64,000 bases of DNA from JBDXHU01 sp039989475 (GTDB lineage: Bacteria; Pseudomonadota; Gammaproteobacteria; Pseudomonadales; Halieaceae), in the NCBI GenBank assembly GCA_039989475.1, contig JBDXHU010000013.1:281742-345741 (forward strand), in the 5' to 3' direction. Both the position numbers and the translations under genes were made by a program. The notes beneath the pieces were generated by a model that was not told where the DNA came from, ran no database searches, and was given only the letters and a program-made list of their open reading frames with translations. Of this stretch, positions 33,637-41,681 are shown in pieces. How positions within the stretch are numbered: position 1 is the first letter of the stretch; the number at the start of each line of letters is the position of its first letter.

Positions 33637-34431
33637 TCAGGCCGCCTGTTCCTGTGGCGCATCTTCGGCGTCCTTGTCAGCCCCAGTGTTGCGGCGTGAT
33701 GGTGCCAGGTAGGTCTTGAGCATGGGCTCCAGCACACGAGGGTTCTGTCCTTCGGCGATACCGATGATGCCGTCGATGCAGATGGCCTTGAGCCGGCCTT
33801 CCTCGGTTTTGCGCAATGCCAATTTGTCAGCAATGGGCAGCGCAATCATATTGGCGAACACGGCGCCATAGAGTGTGGTTAGCAGGGCCACAGCCATGGC
33901 GGGGCCGATTGACTTGGGGTCGTCCATGGAAGAGAGCATTTGCACCAGGCCGATCAAGGTGCCGATCATGCCCATGGCCGGGGCCACGTCGCCCGAGGCT
34001 GTGAACACCTTGGCGCCCCACTTGTGGCGGTCGATGGTCTGCTGCATATCCTTGATCATCATGCTCTTGATAACTTCGGGCTTGCTGCCGTCGATTAGCA
34101 TGTCGATGCCCTGCTTGAGGAAATCGTTTTTGACCTCGGCTTGCTCCAGCGCCAGCATGCCTTCCTTGCGCGCCACGTTGGACAGCTCGATGATCTGCGG
34201 GATAACCGCTTCCGGCGCTTCCAGCTTGTAAAAGAAAGCCCGGGTCGCCACTTTGAAGGCCCCCAGGAACTGGCTCATGCTGAACTTCATCAGCACCACC
34301 AGGAAGGTGCCACCCAAAACAATGAGGATAGAGGGCACGTTAAAGAACACTATGGCGGAACCGCCGAATAGTATTGCTGCTGCGACAATTGCGAAGGCTC
34401 CTACGAAGCCCAGGAGTGTTGCCAAATCCAC
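33637..34431 (-). CDS. motA: Flagellar stator protein MotA/PomA type
   Basis: It begins at a GTG with AAGGGGAT before it. The 264-residue protein has four membrane helices and closely resembles Vibrio PomA (MDLATLLGFVGAF, SILIVLGGTFLVVLMKFSMSQF, GDVAPAMGMIGTLIGLVQMLSSMDDPKSIGPAMAVALLTTLYGA, ADKLALRKTEE). The PomA-like features suggest a sodium-driven motor, in keeping with a marine habitat. No second stator pair is seen here. The pair is followed by the PilZ gene. Confidence 0.94.
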   Translation of the reverse strand: MDLATLLGFVGAFAIVAAAILFGGSAIVFFNVPSILIVLGGTFLVVLMKFSMSQFLGAFKVATRAFFYKLEAPEAVIPQIIELSNVARKEGMLALEQAEVKNDFLKQGIDMLIDGSKPEVIKSMMIKDMQQTIDRHKWGAKVFTASGDVAPAMGMIGTLIGLVQMLSSMDDPKSIGPAMAVALLTTLYGAVFANMIALPIADKLALRKTEEGRLKAICIDGIIGIAEGQNPRVLEPMLKTYLAPSRRNTGADKDAEDAPQEQAA

Positions 34432-34529
34432 TGCTATCCCCTTCTCTGTCAGGTCGGTTTTGCTATAGTTTCTATATCGGCAGCCCCGGCTAAATCTGCA
34501 GTGTTTTTTTTGCCGATTTATCAGCTAAC

Positions 34530-35096
34530 ATGGCAGCCATGGACATACTTTCGAATTTCCGCTCGATGGTGGCGGCGCAGTTACCGCGAACAGGCGTTTT
34601 GCTGCTGCTAATTCTCCCGCTTTCCGCGCTGCAGGCCGCAGAAAACCTGAAGATCAGCTTTTCCGAGGCAAAGCCTGCGCAGGGCAAGGTTTACAGCAGC
34701 AACAGCGCTGCGCCGATTCGCGAATTACGCGTACTCGATGGCAACACAGTCAACCTGCAGACCGAAAGGGGCCGCCACTACGAGGCCAGGGCGGGCGGGT
34801 GGCGCTGGACCCAGGTGCAGGAGGTGGCCGCGCAGGTGAACGCGGTATCCATCACGCCGCACCTGGAGGGGGATAACGTCGATCTTGAGGTACAGGTATT
34901 TCGTCAGGATGAAGATCGCCGCAGCACCTATAACACGGTGATATCCGGACCAATCGGAGAGTGGCTGCAGCTGTTGGGGCCGGAGCAGCAGTCCCGTCAT
35001 GGAAGTAAGGTCTATGGCACCGGCAGCAGCAAAGCCGGTGCCTCTTATAGCCAGGGTTTGTATATCAAGGTAGAAATAGTGGGCGGTCCCGAATAG
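34530..35096 (+). CDS. Secreted protein of unknown function
   Basis: A 188-residue product with an N-terminal signal (TGVLLLLILPLSALQAAE). The first ATG (34530) has no clear ribosome site, and the ATG at 34566 would give a more usual signal length. The mature part, about 145 residues, is beta-rich with alternating polar residues (LDGNTVNLQTERGRHYEARAGGWRWTQVQEVAAQVNAVSITP; YSQGLYIKVEIVGG). It hints at a secretin-N-like or barrel-accessory fold, but I do not recognise a family. It is divergent from the stator genes and 4 bp upstream of the hydrolase gene. Confidence 0.65.
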   Translation: MAAMDILSNFRSMVAAQLPRTGVLLLLILPLSALQAAENLKISFSEAKPAQGKVYSSNSAAPIRELRVLDGNTVNLQTERGRHYEARAGGWRWTQVQEVAAQVNAVSITPHLEGDNVDLEVQVFRQDEDRRSTYNTVISGPIGEWLQLLGPEQQSRHGSKVYGTGSSKAGASYSQGLYIKVEIVGGPE

Positions 35097-35100
35097 AGCG

Positions 35101-35973
35101 GTGCCTGTACAGAGATCACTGCTAGCCAAATACACGCCACTACTGGGGCTGCTGTTATTGCTGCACAGGCCATGTTTCGCCGATGCGGGTATCGATTACC
35201 CGCCAGTGGCTGCGGAAGTTGATTTCGAAACTGTGCTGAGCTTGCCGGTGGCTAAGCCTGACTCCTTGCAGAGCTATGGAACAGCCCCCGGCCAGTTTGC
35301 CGAGTTGTGGTTGCCGGCGTCGACCGCTGAGCCGGTCCCGGTGGTGGCATTTATTCACGGCGGCTGTTGGCTCAATGCCTACAGCATTGATCACAGTCAT
35401 GCGCTCGCCACCGGCCTGGCTCAGGCCGGCTACGCTGTCTGGAATATAGAGTATCGGCGGGTGGGTGACGCGGGGGGAGGCTGGCCCGGCAGTTTTGAGG
35501 ATGTGCAGGCGGCGCTGGCGCTGCTGCTGCAACAGCGCGACCCCAGATTGGACTTGCAGCGACTGCTGCTGGCCGGGCATTCGGCAGGCGGGCACCTGGC
35601 CTTGCTGGCCGCCGCCAACGCTGATCCACGGTCGGACACAGCTTATCGGGCCGTCTTCGGCCTTGCAGCTATTGTTGATATTGTTGAATACGCAGGCGGC
35701 ACCGGTAGTTGCAACGCGGCCACCCCGCGCTTCATGGGTGGGATGCCGGCCCAGCGGCCCGAACATTACCGGGCGGCCAACCCGGAGGCCAAGACCATTC
35801 CGGGCCCAGTCTACCTGTTGCGCGGTAGCCGCGACCGTATTGTTCCCCTGCGCCCGGTAGCACTCCCGGTGCATACCCAGGTCGATATGGAGGCGGGCCA
35901 TTTCGACTGGATTACCCCGGGTTCCCCGGCCTGGAATGTATTCCTTGAGCAGTTGGCGGCTGCAAGCAGATGA
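35101..35973 (+). CDS. Alpha/beta hydrolase, probable arylformamidase, with signal peptide
   Basis: From a GTG start, the 290-residue protein has the HGG(C)W oxyanion motif (VVAFIHGGCWLNAY), the nucleophile elbow GHSAGG (Ser about residue 159), the acid loop RGSRDRIVPL and the catalytic His in MEAGHFDW. This is the AFMID/BD-FAE type of hydrolase. Its stop overlaps the kynureninase start (ATGA), which points to N-formylkynurenine hydrolysis. The N-terminus looks like a signal peptide (TPLLGLLLLLHRPCFADA), which would place it in the periplasm, odd for a kynurenine-pathway enzyme; the true start may be internal. Confidence 0.75.
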   Translation: MPVQRSLLAKYTPLLGLLLLLHRPCFADAGIDYPPVAAEVDFETVLSLPVAKPDSLQSYGTAPGQFAELWLPASTAEPVPVVAFIHGGCWLNAYSIDHSHALATGLAQAGYAVWNIEYRRVGDAGGGWPGSFEDVQAALALLLQQRDPRLDLQRLLLAGHSAGGHLALLAAANADPRSDTAYRAVFGLAAIVDIVEYAGGTGSCNAATPRFMGGMPAQRPEHYRAANPEAKTIPGPVYLLRGSRDRIVPLRPVALPVHTQVDMEAGHFDWITPGSPAWNVFLEQLAAASR

Positions 35974-37208
35974 TTAGCGAACTCGACGTATTGGCAATGG
36001 ACCAGGCAGATCCGCTGGCGTCACGGCGGGCGGGCTTTGCGCTGCCCTCTGACAAGGTCTACCTGGATGGCAATTCCCTGGGGGCCTTGCCGCGAGCAAC
36101 CCCGCAGCGGCTGCTTGAGGTATTGCAGGAGGAGTGGGGTGAAGACCTTATCAGCAGCTGGAATCGTCACGCCTGGATTGAGTTGCCGCAGCGCGTGGGC
36201 GAGAAGATTGCACCCCTGATCGGTGCCGGCCCCGGCCAGGTCATCTGCTGCGATTCAATTTCAGTCAATTTGTTCAAGCTACTGGCGGCGGCCCTGCAGA
36301 TGCGACCGGGCAGGCAGCTGATCTTGTCGGCGTCGGATAACTTCCCGACCGACCTGTACATGGCCCAGGGCCTGTCCGCGCTGCTGGGGGAGTCCGGCTG
36401 TCGCTTGCAGCAGGTCGCCGAGTCCTCGCTGGAAGACAGCCTGGATGAGCAGGTGGCCGTGTTGCTGCTTAGCCACGTGAATTTCCGCAGTGGTCGCATC
36501 CTCGATATGCAGCGCATTACCGCGGCTGCGCATGCGGCCGGCGCCCTGGTTATCTGGGATCTCGCCCACAGCGCCGGCGCACTGCCGGTGCAACTTGATG
36601 AATGCGACGTCGATTTTGCGGTCGGCTGCGGCTACAAATACCTCAACGGCGGTCCCGGCGCGCCGGCCTATGTCTATGCGGCGAAGCATCATCAAGCGCC
36701 CCTGCAGCAACCACTCAGCGGCTGGATGGGGCATCGCAATCCCTTCGCATTTGACCCTCATTATGAGCCGGGTGAGGGCATGCAACAATTTCTCTGTGGT
36801 ACGCCGCCGATTCTGTCGATGATTGCCCTGGATGCGGCGCTGAATGAGTTTTCTGGTCTCACGGTGGCCCAGCTGCGCAGCAAGTCGCTGGCGCTGGGAG
36901 AGTTGTTTGTGGACCTGGTCGCTCAGTCTGAGCTGGCTGCAATGCTGGTCTTGTATTCTCCAGCGGAGGCCAGCGAGCGCGGCAGCCAGCTGGCCTGGAG
37001 TCATCCCCAGGCCTATGGCCTGTGCCAGGCCTGGATTGAACGCGGGGTGATTGCCGACTTCCGCGAACCTGATATTTTACGGGTCGGTTTTGCACCGCTT
37101 TACACTGGTTTTGCGGATGTCTGGGTAGCGGTCGAATCACTGCGCGCTGTGTTTGCCGCGCAGGAGCAGCTGGATCCGCGCTGGCAGCAGCGACCCAGGG
37201 TCACCTGA
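35970..37208 (+). CDS. kynU: Kynureninase
   Basis: The 412-residue PLP enzyme shows the KynU pattern: VYLDGNSLGALPRATPQRL, WGEDLISSWNRHAWIELP, DSISVNLFKLLAAAL, and the PLP lysine in GCGYKYLNGGPGAPAYVYA. It cleaves kynurenine to anthranilate and alanine (or 3-hydroxykynurenine to 3-hydroxyanthranilate). It overlaps the hydrolase gene by 4 bp. Tryptophan dioxygenase and kynurenine monooxygenase genes are not in the window. Confidence 0.95.
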   Translation: MISELDVLAMDQADPLASRRAGFALPSDKVYLDGNSLGALPRATPQRLLEVLQEEWGEDLISSWNRHAWIELPQRVGEKIAPLIGAGPGQVICCDSISVNLFKLLAAALQMRPGRQLILSASDNFPTDLYMAQGLSALLGESGCRLQQVAESSLEDSLDEQVAVLLLSHVNFRSGRILDMQRITAAAHAAGALVIWDLAHSAGALPVQLDECDVDFAVGCGYKYLNGGPGAPAYVYAAKHHQAPLQQPLSGWMGHRNPFAFDPHYEPGEGMQQFLCGTPPILSMIALDAALNEFSGLTVAQLRSKSLALGELFVDLVAQSELAAMLVLYSPAEASERGSQLAWSHPQAYGLCQAWIERGVIADFREPDILRVGFAPLYTGFADVWVAVESLRAVFAAQEQLDPRWQQRPRVT

Positions 37209-37245
37209 GTGGAATATGATGATGCCTTTGTGCGCTTCTTGTTCC

Positions 37246-38223
37246 TTAAGTCAACTCAGGCAGTACCTGGTCCGCAAACAAACGCAGGCTGCTCCAGGCC
37301 AGGTCCGGGTGAATACCCCCGCACAGGGGGTGGAATAGTACCGCGTCATCAGCTGTGGCATCGCTGAGCTGGTCAATGAGCTCGGCGGGGGTACAAACCT
37401 GGTAGCTGGGACTGGCGCGCAGTTCTGCAAGATTGTCACAGCGACGATAGGGGCTATACACAGCCGCTTGCTCAGCCCAGTCCGCATAGCTGTTGGTTTC
37501 ATGCATGAGGTGGGCGGCGATCTGTTCCCAGTAGGCATCGGGATCCTCGGCGACAAACATCACCGCGGTTGCCGAGGCCGGCATTGGCCCGGGATCCGGT
37601 TTGCCCAGCAGCGCCAGTTCCTCCCGGTACATCTCGAAAATCTCGGGTCCCGAGGGGACAAAAAAATCGCCATCGCGAGCAGCCCGCCGCGCCGCCGCAC
37701 GGCTGCTGCCGCCCATCAGGATCGGTGGCCGCGGCTGGCTGTGTGGTCGCGGGGTCACCGTCAGGCTGTGCCCCTGGAAAGCAAATTCTTGTCCCTGCCA
37801 GGCCTGCTGCAGGAAGGGCCCGATCTTGTCCATGTAATCCTTGCGGCCGGCCAGGGTCTTGCCAATGGCCTCGAACTCCTCCTCCCGGTAGCCGGCGCTG
37901 ATAATCGGCAGTACCCGGCCCCGGCTGATGATATCCAGTACCGCCAGTTGCTCCGCCAGGCGTACTGGTTCGTGCAGTGGCGCGATGAGGGCGGCGATAT
38001 ACAGCATGAGTGATTCGGTGCGCGCTGCGATTGCGCTGGCGAGCAATAGTGGGGCCGGGCAATAGCCGTCACTGACACCGTGATGTTCCGACAGGTGCAC
38101 GGCGCTGAAGCCATTTTGCTCGCCCCAGGCGCATTGGTCTATGGCGGCCTGGTATAGCTCGGCGCTGCTGGCGCTGCTGAACTCAGGGCGGCGCAGGTCG
38201 TAGCGCAACATAAACTGTGGCAT
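37246..38223 (-). CDS. Luciferase-family (LLM) flavin-dependent oxidoreductase
   Basis: I choose the ATG at 38223 (MPQFMLRYDLRRPEF), giving 325 residues. An upstream start would run the gene through the recA promoter and add an unmatched 53-residue leader. The protein has the bacterial-luciferase-like barrel: FSAVHLSEHHG, LAEQLAVLDIISRGRVLPIISAGYREEEF, and RPPILMGGSSRAAARRAAR. Such F420- or FMN-dependent enzymes act as monooxygenases on varied substrates; the substrate cannot be read here. It is convergent with kynU and divergent from recA. Confidence 0.85.
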   Translation of the reverse strand: MPQFMLRYDLRRPEFSSASSAELYQAAIDQCAWGEQNGFSAVHLSEHHGVSDGYCPAPLLLASAIAARTESLMLYIAALIAPLHEPVRLAEQLAVLDIISRGRVLPIISAGYREEEFEAIGKTLAGRKDYMDKIGPFLQQAWQGQEFAFQGHSLTVTPRPHSQPRPPILMGGSSRAAARRAARDGDFFVPSGPEIFEMYREELALLGKPDPGPMPASATAVMFVAEDPDAYWEQIAAHLMHETNSYADWAEQAAVYSPYRRCDNLAELRASPSYQVCTPAELIDQLSDATADDAVLFHPLCGGIHPDLAWSSLRLFADQVLPELT

Positions 38224-38309
38224 GTATTCATCCGCGATAGAAACAGGTAGGCCTAGCTTAGCCAAGTTTTCACCGCGCGGATAAGTATAAAAAAAATTTA
38301 CTGGCGGGC

Positions 38310-38344
38310 TTGCACCCGGCTCCCAATACTGGTTACATATACAG
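38310..38344 (+). promoter_or_regulatory. recA promoter with LexA (SOS) box
   Basis: CTGGTTACATATACAG at 38329-38344 matches the LexA box CTG-T-N8-ACAG with one change in the left half. It covers the -10 element (TTACAT, 38333) that lies 17 bp from TTGCAC (38310-38315). This is the usual layout of a LexA-repressed recA promoter. Confidence 0.82.
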
Positions 38345-38422
38345 TACTTCATACAGGTGATTTCCTGGGGCCTACCGGCCAACCACCTGTGAGAACGGAT
38401 CTAGACCAAAGGTGAAAAAACC

Positions 38423-39523
38423 ATGGATGCCAATAAAGAAAAAGCACTCGAAGCCGCCCTCGGCCAAATTGAACGCCAGTTTGGCAAGGGTACCGTCATG
38501 CGTATGGGCGATACGGAACATGTCGCTATTCCCTCTATTTCTACGGGCTCCCTGGGCCTGGACATAGCGCTGGGTATTGGCGGTCTGCCACGGGGCAGGA
38601 TTGTCGAGATCTATGGCCCGGAATCATCGGGTAAGACCACGCTGACCCTGCAGGTTATAGCCGAGGCCCAGAAACTGGGCGGCACCGCGGCCTTTATTGA
38701 CGCCGAGCACGCGCTGGACCCGCTCTACGCGGAAAAACTGGGTGTGCAGATAGACGACCTGATTGTGTCGCAGCCGGATACCGGCGAGCAGGCACTGGAG
38801 GTGACGGAAATGCTGGTGCGCTCCGGCGCGGTTGATGTGCTGGTGATTGACTCGGTGGCCGCCCTGACCCCCAAAGCGGAAATTGAAGGCGAGATGGGTG
38901 ATTCCCATGTCGGCCTGCAGGCGCGATTGCTGAGCCAGGCCATGCGCAAGCTGACCGCAACCATCAAGCAGACCAACTGCATGGTGATTTTCATCAACCA
39001 GATTCGTATGAAGATCGGCGTGATGTTTGGTTCCCCGGAGACCACCACTGGTGGTAATGCATTGAAGTTCTACTCATCCGTGCGGCTCGATATTCGCCGT
39101 ATTGGCGCGGTCAAGGATGGCGACGAGGTGGTCGGCAATGAGACGCGTGTAAAGGTGGTGAAAAACAAGGTCTCGCCGCCATTCAAGCAAGCCGAATTCC
39201 AGATTATGTACGGCAAGGGTATCTATCGTATGAGCGAGGTTATAGACCTCGGGGTTAAGCTCAACCTGGTCGATAAGTCCGGTGCCTGGTATGCCTACAA
39301 GGGCGACAAGATTGGGCAAGGCAAGGCGAATGCCGCCAGGTTCCTGGAGGATAACCCGGCCCTGGCTAATGAAATTGAAGGTCAGATCCGGGCCCAGTTG
39401 CTGAGCCTGCCGGAGCCCAATAAAACGACTGAGGCCGAAGACGGTGCCGAGCCAGTTGAGGCCGAGCCTGCAGCCGCCGAGCCTGCTGCCAAGGGCAAGC
39501 TGGAGCCTGAAGCCTCGCGCTAG
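38423..39523 (+). CDS. recA: DNA recombinase RecA
   Basis: The 366-residue protein is a canonical RecA: GQIERQFGKGTVMRMGD, the Walker A motif GPESSGKT (about residue 67), DAEHALDPLYAEKLGV, LVIDSVAALTPKAEIEGEMGD, the L1/L2 loops (IFINQIRMKIGVMFGSPETTTGGNALKFY) and an acidic/Ala-rich tail. It forms filaments on single-stranded DNA for recombination and LexA cleavage. recX follows 141 bp later, beyond a terminator-like hairpin. Confidence 0.99.
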   Translation: MDANKEKALEAALGQIERQFGKGTVMRMGDTEHVAIPSISTGSLGLDIALGIGGLPRGRIVEIYGPESSGKTTLTLQVIAEAQKLGGTAAFIDAEHALDPLYAEKLGVQIDDLIVSQPDTGEQALEVTEMLVRSGAVDVLVIDSVAALTPKAEIEGEMGDSHVGLQARLLSQAMRKLTATIKQTNCMVIFINQIRMKIGVMFGSPETTTGGNALKFYSSVRLDIRRIGAVKDGDEVVGNETRVKVVKNKVSPPFKQAEFQIMYGKGIYRMSEVIDLGVKLNLVDKSGAWYAYKGDKIGQGKANAARFLEDNPALANEIEGQIRAQLLSLPEPNKTTEAEDGAEPVEAEPAAAEPAAKGKLEPEASR

Positions 39524-39530
39524 GGTATAA

Positions 39531-39559
39531 AGCCGCTGGTCTCCCACGGGCCAGCGGCT
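39531..39559 (+). other. Perfect 9-bp hairpin after recA
   Basis: AGCCGCTGG and CCAGCGGCT enclose an 11-base loop, 7 bp after the recA stop. Only a short T run follows, so it may attenuate rather than end transcription. Partial read-through from recA into recX is a known arrangement. Confidence 0.6.
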
Positions 39560-39595
39560 GTTTATGGGTCTGGGGTCTCCCCACCTTCCCATTTT

Positions 39596-39633
39596 CGCGC
39601 GCCATGGTACCCCTCCATTGGTGCGCGCTTTTT
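39596..39633 (+). terminator. Terminator-like hairpin between recA and recX
   Basis: CGCGCGCCA (39596) pairs with TGGTGCGCG (39619-39627) through one G-U pair, and TTTTT follows at 39629-39633. Together with the hairpin at 39531 it would limit recX expression relative to recA. Confidence 0.7.
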
Positions 39634-39664
39634 GGTATCCGCGTGTTAGACGGAGCGAAGAATC

Positions 39665-40279
39665 ATGCAGGCTGACGACTCAAGTAATGATTTTGACCAC
39701 GCTGTTAATGGCCACGCTGTTGATGGCCACGCTGTTGATGGCCACGCTCTTAATGGCCACGCTCTTAATGGCCACGGCGTTAACAACAATAGCAGCGATG
39801 ACAAGAGCGGCTTTGACCTTGAGCAGTTAAGTGCTGAGCTTGTAAAACCCCAGGACATTCGCCTGGCAGCGTTGAATCTGCTGGCTCGTCGTGAACACCT
39901 GCGTGCAGAGTTGCAACGCAAGTTGTGCAAGCGCTTTGGTAGCGAAATCGAACTGGACACTGTGCTGGACCAACTGGTCGCAGAAAACCTGCTCAGTGAT
40001 GAGCGCTATGTCGAGTCTTATATACGCCAGCGCAGCAACAAGGGCTACGGCCCTGACAGAATTGAGCAGGAGCTACGACAAAAGGGCGCGGACACAGAAA
40101 TGATTGGTATCGCCCTGCAAGACTGCGAGGTGGATTGGGCGGAATGCGCCTGCCGGGTTCGTGAAAAAAAGTTTGGCGCGGCGTTGCCAGTAGACTTCAA
40201 GGAAAAGGCCCGGCAGCTGCGCTTCCTGAATTACCGGGGTTTTGGTGGGGAGTTTGCGGCTATCACGCTGGAAGAGTAA
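39665..40279 (+). CDS. recX: RecA regulator RecX with a repetitive N-terminal extension
   Basis: The 204-residue protein has the RecX helical repeats from about residue 55: DIRLAALNLLARREHLRAELQRKL, LVAENLLSDERYVESYIRQRSNKGYGPDRIEQELRQKG and KARQLRFLNYRGFGGEFAAI. RecX blocks RecA filament growth. About 50 extra residues at the N-terminus are not RecX-like and contain six HAVNG-type five-residue repeats encoded by a 15-bp tandem repeat. The start has GGAG 11 bp upstream. Its end overlaps the convergent kinase gene by 17 bp. Confidence 0.92.
   Translation: MQADDSSNDFDHAVNGHAVDGHAVDGHALNGHALNGHGVNNNSSDDKSGFDLEQLSAELVKPQDIRLAALNLLARREHLRAELQRKLCKRFGSEIELDTVLDQLVAENLLSDERYVESYIRQRSNKGYGPDRIEQELRQKGADTEMIGIALQDCEVDWAECACRVREKKFGAALPVDFKEKARQLRFLNYRGFGGEFAAITLEE
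39698..39784 (+). repeat. 15-bp in-frame tandem repeat in recX
   Basis: Five full units based on CACGCTGTTAATGGC and a sixth partial one (39773-39784) encode HA(V/L)(N/D)G blocks. Units two and three, and units four and five, are identical pairs, a sign of recent duplication by slippage. Confidence 0.92.
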
Positions 40280-41681
40280 TGATTACCCGCAGACCCTGAT
40301 CGAAGTTTTCTGCGTGGGCACTGCCGCCATGTTGCTCAATTGCCCGTCGCGTTATGGATAAGCCCAGCCCGAAACCACCAGTCTCTCGTTGGCGCGCCTC
40401 GTCAATGCGATAGAACGGCGTAAAGATTTTTTCCAGGTCATCCTCAGGTACTCCCGGCCCATGGTCCTCAACCATGATTTGCAAGGCTGAATTCTGTTGC
40501 TCCAGCGTTACCGATACACGGGTCGCAATGCCAGTGTAATGAATCGCGTTGCGAATGACGTTCTCCAGGGCTTTCTTGAGCAGGTCGCCGTGACTGCGTA
40601 CCACCGCCTCGTCCAGCTCGCTGTGGAAGCCTACCTGCTTGTTCTGCGCCTGCGCCTCAAAATTGGCATCTTCGCAGAGTTGCTGCAGCAGGCTAACCAG
40701 GTCAATGCTGTCTTCCATGTCCGCCTGCGCATCGGGTAGCGACAGTAACTGTCCGATGAGGCCATCAAGGCGCTCTGTTTCAAGTTCTATACGCTGTAAC
40801 TGCTCCACGCTGCGTGCCGGCTCCTTCTCGGCCAGCGCCAGGGCCACGCGCATGCGCGCCAGCGGCGAGCGCAATTCATGGGATACATCATTCAGCAGCC
40901 GTTTCTGCGCCTGTATTTTCTCCTGAAGCTGCTCAGCCATGGAGTTAAAGTCCCGGGCGAGTTCGTTGGTTTCATCGCCGCCTTTTGCGGAGACGGCGAT
41001 GCGTGCAGCCAGGTTGCCCTCAGCCAGATCACGTGAGGCCTGCTGCAGGTGTTTGAGCGGACGAGTCAGGTAGCGTGATACGGCATAGCTGATAGCACCA
41101 CTTATGAGCAGGGCCAGCAACAGCCGCAACCACAGGTGATCGGTGAGAAACTTGACGATGGGGGAGGCCGGTGCGCGGGTAGAGATGATCATGCTTACCG
41201 AGCCCCACTCGGGTCTGTACAACTCCTGTCCGAACAGCAGCATGCCCCGTTCCTGGTGCGCGGCGCGGCGGCGAAAACCCTGTAGCCGCTTCAATATCTG
41301 CGTGGAGCCCGGCACCAGCTTACGGCCGAATATTTCCCTGCCGTCGCTGTCCACCAGGCGAATCTGTAGCTTTTCCGCTTCCTCCTGGCGACTGATCCAG
41401 CTGCGCAGGTCGTTCTCGGCCACATTTTGCAGGCCGTAGTAAATTCGGAACATGCTGCGTGGTGCGAGCCCGAAGTCCGCGCCTCCCCCTGGGCCGCCCG
41501 GGGGTCTGCCACCGGGCCGAACGGGTCGGGGCGGCATGGGCTGCATACGGGATTGTTGACCAGCATCCTGGGTCAGCATGTCACCTAGCGGGTCGACGTA
41601 TTCGTTGGCCAGCAACCAGCTGCCAATAATGGCTGCGGTGGACAACCAGAAGCCGAGGAATATCTTCGCGAACAGGTTCAC
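40263..41681 (-). CDS. CpxA-like sensor histidine kinase
   Basis: The 472-residue membrane kinase starts at a GTG that shares its first G with the regulator's TAG stop. It has an N-terminal membrane helix (IFLGFWLSTAAIIGSWLLA), a periplasmic sensor part with a Pro/Gly/Met-rich stretch (PPRPVRPGGRPPGGPGGG), a second helix (LWLRLLLALLISGAISYAVS), and a HAMP domain. HisKA (LNDVSHELRSPLARMRVALAL) and HATPase (NVIRNAIHYT, DHGPGVPEDDLEKIF, GGFGLGLSI) domains follow. The layout with a Spy/CpxP-like gene next door suggests an envelope-stress or metal sensor. Confidence 0.88.
   Translation of the reverse strand: MNLFAKIFLGFWLSTAAIIGSWLLANEYVDPLGDMLTQDAGQQSRMQPMPPRPVRPGGRPPGGPGGGADFGLAPRSMFRIYYGLQNVAENDLRSWISRQEEAEKLQIRLVDSDGREIFGRKLVPGSTQILKRLQGFRRRAAHQERGMLLFGQELYRPEWGSVSMIISTRAPASPIVKFLTDHLWLRLLLALLISGAISYAVSRYLTRPLKHLQQASRDLAEGNLAARIAVSAKGGDETNELARDFNSMAEQLQEKIQAQKRLLNDVSHELRSPLARMRVALALAEKEPARSVEQLQRIELETERLDGLIGQLLSLPDAQADMEDSIDLVSLLQQLCEDANFEAQAQNKQVGFHSELDEAVVRSHGDLLKKALENVIRNAIHYTGIATRVSVTLEQQNSALQIMVEDHGPGVPEDDLEKIFTPFYRIDEARQRETGGFGLGLSITRRAIEQHGGSAHAENFDQGLRVIITLPA

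Noticed and set aside
1..34431. A type III secretion (injectisome) island
   Set aside because: All export genes are flagellar in type, with hook, flagellin and stator genes present and no needle, translocon or secretin genes.
34432..34529. A FliA promoter for motA at GCCGATAT (minus strand)
   Set aside because: The -10-like word is good, but there is no TAAA at 15-16 bp upstream.
38224..38382. An upstream N-terminal extension of the luciferase-family gene
   Set aside because: It would run through the recA -35/-10 and LexA box, and the extra 53 residues do not fit the family's usual start.
39698..39784. CRISPR or origin-type iterons at recX
   Set aside because: The units are 15 bp, directly abutting and in frame inside a coding region with no spacers or DnaA boxes.
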